DNA of 64,000 nt from the NCBI GenBank assembly GCA_031772625.1, contig CM062819.1, forward strand, positions 826,854,003 to 826,918,002. The letters run 5' to 3'. Made by a program: the position numbers and the translations under genes. Shown here piece after piece: positions 55,868 through 64,000 of this stretch (the stretch's first letter is position 1; every line of letters begins with the position of its first letter). The notes under the pieces were generated by a model. It searched no databases. It worked only from the letters and a program-made list of their open reading frames with translations, and was not told where the DNA came from. The stretch is from Pinus tabuliformis. Its lineage: Eukaryota > Streptophyta > Pinopsida > Pinales > Pinaceae.

Positions 55868-57045
55868 TGTTGGGTGCTAATAGGTGTCTTCTAAAAATCC
55901 TAATTACCTTACATTAATTATCAAACTGGGTAAGTCCTTTTATTCCAAGAGTGTATATGTGCAAGCTATAAATCTAGAGAGTAATGCTTTAAAATAAGTT
56001 ATTAAATTCAATACAAGGGTAAATGGATGCAATCATAAATCTCAAGCTTGTAACTCTAGGGAAGTAATTCATCTAAGCATCACGACTCAGTATTAAACAA
56101 AACCATAACTCAATCTTAATCAACCAATTTGAATGATAATCAACTGAGAGCACCATAGCATTAACTGAGCTCTTTTAGCTGGACTTGAACTACTAGATAG
56201 AAGGAAAGAATTTGATCTAATTAATAACACTCTATCCTTTAATTAACCAGAAACGATTCTTTAACTGATGACTAATTCAATCCACAACATGAATAAATAA
56301 AACCAATTAGAATTGCATATTAATGAAATGAATACCAGAAATCCAAATTAACGAAAGTAAATCAACTACAAAGTTGTAAAGCAGAATAAACTTGCAGGAA
56401 ATGGAAAAGTATAAAACACGGAACAACAGTAAGATCCACCAGAGAATGGGCCCTAGCCACCAGTGAATACTTCTTAGCTACTTCAGAATATTCGAATGAA
56501 CAGAAACACAAGTTATATATTAATCATCAAAGTCACTTATCATTTTAATACGATCTCATTCTTCAGAATCACACTTCTATAAATTAAAATTACAATTGAA
56601 GTAAAAGGAAAGAGAGATGTCCATCCCTTTCTTCAGTTTTCCCTTTTATAGTCAAAAGGAAAAAGATAAATGTGATCCCTCAGGATTAGGAGATCCCGAG
56701 GGATTCACAACTAAATTCTATCTTCAAACAATTCTTTCATCTTGCGATGATATTCTTGATTTGTTCCTTAGTTTGACCACACACGATGTGCATCATTTCC
56801 CTTGATTATCTTTTGTTGTTTCGACTTTGGAACAACGGTTGTTCCATCTGTTGTTTTTCTACATAAAAAGCAATGATAGTTAGTTTGGACAGTCAAATTG
56901 TATCAAGAGAAGTTTCATTAATTCCTTATCAAAATCCTATCAATATGTTATTATATCATGGCACAAACTGGATAAGAAAAGAGGAAAAAGACAGTAATCA
57001 AGATTAAATACATACCTATTGCAAAGCTCAACATACTCCCCTACT
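55868..57045 (-). mobile_element. 3' LTR and polypurine tract of a minus-strand LTR element
   Basis: Ends are TGTTGGGTGC (55868) and GCTCAACA (57033), a 1166-bp LTR. Right of it the minus strand reads AGTAGGGGAGTA, a polypurine tract, so the element body lies to the right and is read leftward. The five bases before it are GAACA. A perfect 9-bp hairpin TGGAACAAC / GTTGTTCCA is at 56828-56846. A 62-residue plus-strand frame at 56617 is a chance ORF. Confidence 0.65.
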
Positions 57046-57054
57046 TACCTTTTT

Positions 57055-57681
57055 TCATGTCCTCGTGAAAAATGAATAGTTCCTATGTAATATAGTTAAG
57101 GAGTAAGTTGGAGAAAAGGTTTCTTTATCAGGCCTGAAACCATGATGTTGTGCCATATTTGCAAAGGTTGCCTTTTCGTGTCCTTCAAGTAACTCATAGT
57201 TAGACTGATACCCTTCAGGAGGATACCAAATAATGGGACTCCTAAAGTGACATCCCAACCAATAAGGCCCTTCCCTCAAGATAAGATTGTTGTATGTGAT
57301 TAACCGGCTCGCAGTAGCTTTGAAATTCCCATAATTAAATAGTTCTCCTTCCTTAACATTGTTGGTTGAGATTGTCCATCTCATTTTGGATGTAATCAGG
57401 GATATTTCTTGAATGGAGAGGAAATATGTTGTTCCTTTCTGTACAATTTCCTTATGTATGGGACATAAAATTTTAATCATTCCCTCTTGTGTCATCAACC
57501 TTTTATGTTTAGCAAACAGTTGCAAAGGGTGAGTAGGCTCACTCCTTACCCAGAGATCCAACCTATGTTCCTGTCTTTGGAACGAATTATAAGCCTTAAA
57601 CCACTTAAGTTGATTAACTACAAAAGAGATAAAAGCCTGGAATTGAATATCCCCAACAAAAGGGCTAGGATTCTTATCCAC
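57055..57681 (-). pseudogene. accessory protein of the minus-strand element, open C-terminal part (208 aa)
   Basis: The longest open piece is adjacent to the polypurine tract. It reads 'SFVVNQLKWFKAYNSFQRQE', 'LRWTISTNN'-type text and 'NLILREGPYWLGCHFRSPII', aromatic and Trp-rich, with no known catalytic motif. Continuing frames upstream to 59842 belong to the same protein but are broken. The protein replaces pol at the element's 3' end, so the element looks non-autonomous. Confidence 0.45.
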
Positions 57682-59842
57682 TTCTTCTTCTAATATGAAA
57701 TTATGCAGATAAAATTCACAAAGAAGCCTTTAGACTTTTTCCCCATGTTCCTTACAACAACTTATAAAATCTCCAGTTGTCTTTAATTCGATTTGCTTGC
57801 TAGCTCTTATAGCTTTAATCTTTAACGATAAGTATCGTTCTAATAAGAACATGGCATAATTTGTGGCAGGAGACATACATGTCAAGACATCCAAATATAG
57901 AGAGAAAATGGTGTCTATCTAATTCTTGACTCTGTCAAGCTTGGTCTTCACCTTCTTCAGCTTTTCTTCTTCCTGTGTAAATCTATCAAAAGTCCCATTC
58001 TCAGTTATGGTTAATTCCCTAAACTACTTCTGCAACTTCTGATATTTTTGCAGGGGAACTATCTCCTGTTCACATCATTCTAAAGCAAGCTAGGCTTGCA
58101 TCAGCTCTTCCTGTAGCTTTAGAAGAATAGGGTCTTTGCTTGAAAAGATATCCTTGGCTTGCTCTTCTGTCTGAGTGCCTGTGCTATGAGAGGATATTTC
58201 GTTAGTTTACACTTTCTTATTGTGGGAGGACCAACCCTCCATCTGAATGGCTGCATCCACTAATTCTACATGCAAATTTACCTAGGTGGATATTGTTTGA
58301 GTAGGAATGAGTTTGGTTTGGGTTTCTGTTTCCCTACCCTTACATATTTCCGTTTGTGTAGCCAAAGTGACTACCTCAGGAGTAGTGTTTTGGGCTTTGC
58401 CATTTTCAATTTCTTTAATCTTCCGACGTAGCATTTTAACTATCTTTTGAAGCTTTTGGTATTTTTGTCTCAACTTATTTAGTTTTGCTTCGGCTACTTG
58501 CCTCTTCTGAGGATCATATTTTACACTAATGGGCTTGTCAAGAGCTTATGTATCTAAATATTCCTGTTGTTTATCATGGTTGTGCTCCAATAGAACCGTG
58601 TCACCAGACTGGTTGTCGGATTCATGAATAACTTTTGTGTTTGCTTCCTCTTCCTGCTCTGTGGCCTCTGGAGAAGGCAGAATTTCTGTATTCCCATAAT
58701 TCTTTGGGGATTGGGCTTCCATTAGGTTAGGATCAAGTGATCCTCCAAGTTGCATGTATGCATTTAGATTTTCTAGGACCTGGGCCATCCCTATCTCAAA
58801 ATCCTGCAAAAGATCATTTTGGGGGCTCATGGTTGGTGTTTGAGGAGGCCCTACTTCAATTTCCAGTTCATCATCAAAATGTTGTGCTCATTCTTGCTCT
58901 GAGTCTAGTCTATCCTCTTCCTCGGGTTCTTGTTTTGAATTGGCCTCTTCCCCAGGTTCTGATTCTGAATAGCATTTTTCCCCAGGTTCTGATTCTGAAT
59001 GGCATCTTTCCCCTTGTTTAGGTTCTTCCTCCGATTCAAGCTCTGAATTATCCTTTTCTTCTAGTTTTGACTCAAATTCCTATATACTAACTGGTCTGGA
59101 TGGCTTTGCAGGTTGTTACAGATTGCTTGTGCTTATGGGGTTCAATTTTTGAGTGGGAAGTCTTTTTCCTCTTCAGAACAGGGCTCTGCTGGCTCATCTC
59201 CAAGATTGCAGAATTTTGGATTATAGGGTTTTGACTAATCTCTAGGGGTGCTATGAGACCATCCCAAGTTAAGTTTTGTTGAACAAGGTTATGGCTAACA
59301 ATTAATCTAATCAATCCATGGTGGCTAACTACAGTTTCAGAGTGCCTAGCCATCTTATTCTAACAACGGTATCATGCAACAATGAATTCAAGAAAGATGG
59401 TAGATTAACAGTGAGATTTTGTTTTAATATAGCTAAGAGTTTGAGTTGTCATGGTCTTACCACGTCTCGTCGTCCATCACAGGTAATGTACCTCTAGACA
59501 ACACTTGCCAACTCACACCATGGTTCTGCCAGAGAAGATGGTTGGATGCCCTTGCTATTCTTGGTTACCTCCTCGCCTGCATCTCTGAAAATCTCCACCG
59601 CATCTTGCAACATTACGTGTTTTTTTTGGCCATATATTTCCTTCCACTGGCAGCCCAGATACTTCAGCTATTACAGCATCTGATACTATGATTCTTCTAC
59701 CTCTCACTAGGGATTGCCCATTCTGTAGATGCTGTAGAAACTCAATAGCGATTTCCTCACTAGGGGGCTGAAATCTTGTGAAATATGATATCCACCCTGC
59801 GCGGACCAGAATTTCCCTGGCTCTGTCAAAGACTTCCAACAC
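57682..59842 (-). pseudogene. N-terminal and middle parts of the same accessory protein, broken
   Basis: The N-terminus at 59842 ('FDRAREILVRAGWISYFTRF', 'IIVSDAVIAEVSGLPVEGN') has the GLP-x-x-G-x-x-W-x-K phrase seen in transposon-borne plant proteins, also present in the 952-2115 ORF. The middle has an acidic, tandemly repeated segment near 58920-59020 (three copies of an about 30-base unit coding Gln/Asn/Gly/Glu) and a coiled-coil/basic piece at 58473-58282. Several stops and frameshifts occur. The general shape is a globular N-terminus, a disordered middle and an aromatic C-terminus. Confidence 0.45.
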
Positions 59843-61504
59843 TAAAGGTTCTCATCACACTGTCTCTCCACCCATAATGCTTGAGTTCTTCCTACTATTG
59901 TAAAGGATTAGTGCAGTGGAGAAAACACGACAACAAACAACAACAGAGAGATAGAATAGCAAGTAGTTGTAACAACTAAGTTTTACAATGTTAAGCGATA
60001 TTTCTATGAGAATTAATATTATTAATTTGAGGACTATTATTTTTGCCACATGCCACGTGATCATGGGATACCATATCAACCTATGAAGTCCAATAAAAAA
60101 GCTACAACACATGCATGAGTGTGATGGAGGTACCCTCCCTCCTTCAAAATGAGAGGTCGCCTACGACCAAATGGATGAGGAATTGTTGTTATGATGGTAA
60201 AGTACAAGAGTGAAAGATACGACAGTAAATGGGACAGAGTACGTATATTAATGAAAGGACTATAAAAGGTATGGGTATAATGAAAGTGAGGTGTGTAATG
60301 ATAGTTATTGATAAGAGACAAGATGCTTTGGTTGATGATAGGTTATGTGGTAAGGAAAAAGGACAACAATATGCAAGAAAAAGATGCTTTGCTGACGATA
60401 TTCCGACTAAAAATGATATGATTGATTAAAAACATTAACTCATGCATAAAGGTTCAAAGTAGGGAGAAATTAGGGAAATAATCTCTTTGATAAAAAGAAA
60501 AGTAAGAAAAGGGTATTATAATAATTATTGATGTTGAACATAGAACTTCAATACCATAAACAGAGCTTCTGTTGCCAGCAGGCATCCATAGCCTCAACAG
60601 AGTTTCTTTTTAACCCATATGAGCCGGGATACTCAATTTATAGTTGGAGAATTCCATTATTGTTTCTACAGAAGGGATAAGTGTGTTGGCATGGTAACTA
60701 GATGACCACACTGCCATTCACTGGAAAGTAGCAAAAGTGATCAGGCCGGCTCGTGATGAGACCTCCTGTTCCAAGGATATTTTAGCCATCCAATGGATCA
60801 TAACCCTAGTGTGGTTGCCATAGTGGGAATGTCACGTCATTACATCCTTATGAACATGGTAGGCTGGCTCTTAATGAGACCCCCTATCCTCTATCTGTAG
60901 GCAAAATTTTGTTGTCATTACACATTTTTATGATAAATAGAGGGAGGCTCAATACTCCTTAAGAGTAGGATGGTGGAAGAAGTTGAACATGTCAATAGAA
61001 GAAATTATACCCATAATCTCATTTATAATAGACAGAGAGGATTATAACCAGGAGGAATGGAACCAACATGGTAAAGATGATCAATCGGTATCATATACAG
61101 TAGAAATCAATACAGTAAAGTAATATATAAATAATTGTTTCCCTTTCGTTTTTTTTAATCTATCATCAAGAAGCTGTCTTGTTAAAGATCATAGCATTAA
61201 GGGTATTCACCTACTTCAATAGAATCTATAATTCTTGTCTTGATAAAAGTATTGTACTTCATTCCATGAAAGGGAATCAGAAAAATGGGGCTGAGATGAG
61301 CTAGGAATAATCCCGCAAGCAGAAGGAGGTGTTGTTCAACATCAAAATAATGCAAGGAAAAAGGGTGTTGTTTAGAAAACACAAAAACTTCACAAGAAGC
61401 AAAAATGTTGTTCCAAAGATGGAACAAAAAACAACAAAAAAATGATGTTATAAACATATACTATATAACCATCCAATACTCAGTCTCATGAGAATGTCTC
61501 ATAA
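59843..61504. other. decayed element interior without supported gene
   Basis: Mostly AT-rich. A degenerate duplication of about 115 bases at 60735-60900 shares 'ggctggctc-t-atgagaccccct' phrases. A TTGTTCCA / TGGAACAA hairpin near 61409-61430 resembles the one in the LTR at 56828-56846. Short frames here have no recognisable content. Confidence 0.35.
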
Positions 61505-61610
61505 CAAATAAATTCAGTACCAAGGTGCTATAAATCATTTTGTCATTAGTATATAAACATTAAAATGAAATTTTGACCCAGTTCCTTATTAATTTATACG
61601 GTATGCACCA
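61505..61610 (+). repeat. end fragment of the chromovirus-like LTR
   Basis: Matches 54250-54357 in order ('gctataaatcatttt...cattagt', 'acccagttccttatt', 'tgcacca'). It is probably the surviving end of the 3' LTR of the element starting at 53360. The bases after it (AATTT) are close to those before 53360 (TAATT), a possible eroded target duplication. Confidence 0.5.
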
Positions 61611-62600
61611 AATTTACCAAATATTTATGTGTTGACCATTTTCTACCTTAACCATACCCCTTCTTCAGCATCTATGCTATACATGCATTAAATTGAATAA
61701 AAATATATATCAAATTCAAATAGAAAGAATTCTTACCCAATTCCTTTACATTTTTAGCTACACTTTTTGTTTTCCCTACTTATTTAGTTATCATAAACAT
61801 GTATTCTCAGTTGAAATATTTTTGAGTCCAAATGGCTCCATTTATGATTTTCTTGGTGTGCATCTACTATCAATTTCTTCATCATTCTTAATTGTGCCCC
61901 CTCAATATAATTTTCATGAGATCCATTTTATATTACTACCTTATCATACTTGATGTTGCAACGCTCAACAACCTTTGAAACGATCTCAAACTCACATGTT
62001 AGTGATAATTCTATCATTTCATCTTATTACACACAAATTTCAACGAATATTCAAAAGGGAAACTTTCACTATGTATCCAATTCATGCATTCAATAAATGC
62101 CTTTAGTCATGCACCCAAACATGTACATATTGTCATGCATGTGCCATACTTATACATATTCCATGCCATTCATACACACACCAATTTTTAGTCAATTAAT
62201 TTATGCATGAGCTACAAATCTCAAGTCAACTACCAAATCTATCTTATTATTTTTTTATTTCAGTATGTCAATTATATATTTAGAAACTTGCAACAAACCA
62301 AACCTTCTCATGCTTATGTTGTTTTGTAATTCACTATATAACTTGATTTTACCTATTCAAAAGCATCCCTCTACATTTATTATAAAAAGGGAAATTAACA
62401 TACTATCATATGCAAAAAAAAATAACTAGATCCTTTCCTAAGGTCTATAGCAAACTTAAAAATCCAAAATATTTCTAAATAATTCAAAAGGAACCCTCCC
62501 ACTTGTAGCCCTGCAAAATTATATTATCTTATTTATGCATAATTAGTTATTAAATCTTATAGTCCTATCGTGTAATTTTCATTGAGTTCTTAATTATATT
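61611..62600. other. AT-rich stretch without gene
   Basis: No supported ORF, LTR edge or structured repeat. An 86-residue frame at 61693-61953 is hydrophobic and T-derived and is not credible. Confidence 0.45.
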
Positions 62601-62619
62601 ATAGGGATTTTGGGAATTC

Positions 62620-63590
62620 CCCCTCATTTCTCTTCAACTCACCACCAAAGGTGGGTGACTTAGCCTTCTTAGTTTCTCTAGCCACCAACCAACTCCTGGC
62701 AAGTTATACATCCACTGCTAAGGATTATTCCTGTTGATTTCCCAATGTTGTACCAACCTCTAATGCACTTACGTATCATTTATTCATGCAGGTAGTCTCT
62801 TGGAAATTAGAGATTTACCTATCCTCATGATGCTTGTAAGGGTAGTAATGAAGCAGGTGTTCCTTTTTGCAACCCCAATATTTCAAATTCTTCCTCCTTC
62901 ATTTGCTTATTTTTGTATTGTTGGTTATTAGCCTATCTATCTAGAGTTTAAATGGGCTATTCTTATTTTGTTGTCGGTGATAGTATTCGTGGAGCATGTG
63001 TTATCCTCCACAACCCCAACATTTCAATGGCCTTTCCTTTATCCAAACCTTATATGGTTTTACCTCATTTTCTAACTGTGTATAGCAATGTTTCTACTTT
63101 TTAATTATTTAAAAAAGTGTCTTGGGCTCCTAAAACGTTATCTTTTCTTGAAACGGTCTTAGTAATCCATAGAGAAAATATTGTATTTTCATCTCTTCAT
63201 CTTTTAGAAATGGCACATATTCCAACAATGTTATGAACTGATTAGTATAGTTATCCAAGGTGAGTTGTCCCATTCTCACCTTATGGAATTTCTTTATCTT
63301 ATCATTATGATACTCCTCTATATCTCTAGTAGTCATTCTCTGTTGCAAAAACTCTTGTGTGTATGACATATTTTTTAGCAATATTGTGTTTAACTTTGTC
63401 TACTCTTCTTGTTCGCTAATGAGTCTTTCATTATCTCCTTTGCAACTATGAAGGCCTTCCTTCAAAATATTCATTGTCTCAATAAGGTTAGGATATGTTC
63501 CCTCTTCTCTCCCCTTTTCCTCAGAGGAGATCATTTTAGTACTAATTTGTGTCTTTCTACTAGACATCCTTCTCTTTTTTTTCACTACTA
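62620..63590 (-). pseudogene. gag: gypsy Gag remnant with two zinc-knuckle relics
   Basis: Reading leftward, a Glu/Lys-rich N-terminus (63585-63400) is followed by the capsid piece 63381-63130 ('EYHNDKIKKFHKVRMGQLTL', 'FITLLEYVPFLKDEEMKIQY'), a clear Retrotrans_gag signature. Further left, 'PLKCWGCG' near 63010 and 'KYWGCKKEH' near 62870 are knuckle relics, the second with Cys to Tyr. Protease was not found. The primer site lies at its upstream side (63871-63967). Confidence 0.7.
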
Positions 63591-63870
63591 GAAATTCCTC
63601 TCATCTTCTAAAATAACACACAACTATTACTACCATTAAAATCGTAACAATTAAGCATGTCTATTACCTTTACTTCATTTGTTCCTATGCCTATACCACT
63701 CTGCATGTTTATCTTCCTACATCAAACTCAAGTTCATATTCAAGTAACATCAGTGTATTCATACATACAACAAAATAATTTCACATAAGTACACATATAT
63801 GCATAAATATCAATTTAAAACTTAAATTATTTCCTATACTCGAGCCCATCCAGGTTCAATGTTGAATTGT

Positions 63871-64000
63871 AGCTATGATACCACTTGTAACATAGTATTA
63901 GATCTCCCATTTCATATGCGCTTGACCTCATCCAAGTCTAGTGTTGAATCATGCTTTGATACCACTCTGTAATATACACAATGCCTTAATTCTTGATTAA
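63871..64000 (-). mobile_element. duplicated primer-binding site and LTR edge of the right-hand gypsy remnant
   Basis: The minus strand has AAGTGGTATCATAGCT at 63886-63871 and GAGTGGTATCAAAGCA at 63967-63952, both one mismatch from the initiator-tRNA-Met primer site. Each is followed on the plus strand by TGTAA(C/T)A (63886, 63968), the usual chromovirus LTR start. The surrounding 75-80 bases ('cccatccaggtt..gttgaat' and 'cctcatccaagtc..gttgaat') form a diverged direct repeat. The LTR continues beyond the window. Confidence 0.6.

Noticed and set aside
61693..61953. 86-residue plus-strand ORF
   Set aside because: Phe/Ile/Tyr-rich product of AT-rich DNA, without motifs or context.

Overview
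The window is intergenic DNA from a large-genome seed plant and is built almost entirely of LTR retrotransposons of different ages. I see no single-copy host gene, rRNA, tRNA or CRISPR. The gag/pol types (plant Copia, a Tat/Ogre-like Ty3/gypsy with an extra RNase H, chromovirus-like gag) and heavy nesting without gene space suggest a gymnosperm. That taxon call is an inference from element style only.

Left part (1-14430): old, broken element remnants. These are a minus-strand accessory ORF (952-2115), a degenerate repeat field (3.6-4.2 kb), and a plus-strand gypsy remnant with an LTR-like block ending near 5611 and a gag from 5700. That gag is split by a 1.14-kb non-autonomous hAT element (6604-7744) with a perfect 8-bp target duplication. 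Asn-rich ORF debris (10.8-12.2 kb) and a minus-strand LTR edge with primer-binding site (about 13.5 kb) follow.

Central part (14431-48162): a three-element nest. The outer plus-strand Ty3/gypsy element has LTRs at 14431-15388 and 47216-48162. It holds an upstream ORF, gag with zinc knuckles, protease, a second gag-like block, the C-terminal end of integrase and a long accessory coiled-coil ORF; RT and RNase H are missing. A minus-strand Copia element (18315-26377, target duplication GAACG) sits just after its protease. A 16.2-kb minus-strand Tat/Ogre-like gypsy element (29201-45448, target duplication GAGAT) sits inside its accessory ORF. Removing each insert plus one target copy restores the reading of the interrupted element, so the nesting order is secure.

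The Tat-like element is the most interesting object. Its gag-pol is dead (three in-frame stops, one frameshift, two tandem duplications, then one more stop between RT and RNase H). Two smaller ORFs remain intact. One is a second RNase H lying downstream of integrase, with all four catalytic acidic residues and a splice-acceptor-like sequence abutting its ATG. The other is an antisense ORF of 383 residues, readable only across a canonical 95-bp GT-AG intron, with a plant-mobile-domain-like N-terminal half. A GC-rich hairpin module found in the LTR is repeated just upstream of this antisense ORF. The gag has a long Gln/Gly/Pro/Tyr-rich, prion-like N-terminal extension.

Right part (48163-64000): AT-rich DNA with a 40-unit AT microsatellite, a 5' LTR plus gag stub of an older Copia element (50.6-52.8 kb), a chromovirus-like gypsy gag-protease remnant (53.4-55.9 kb) interrupted by the 3' LTR of a minus-strand element carrying a large accessory ORF (55.9-59.8 kb), and a minus-strand gypsy gag remnant whose primer-binding site is duplicated near the right edge.
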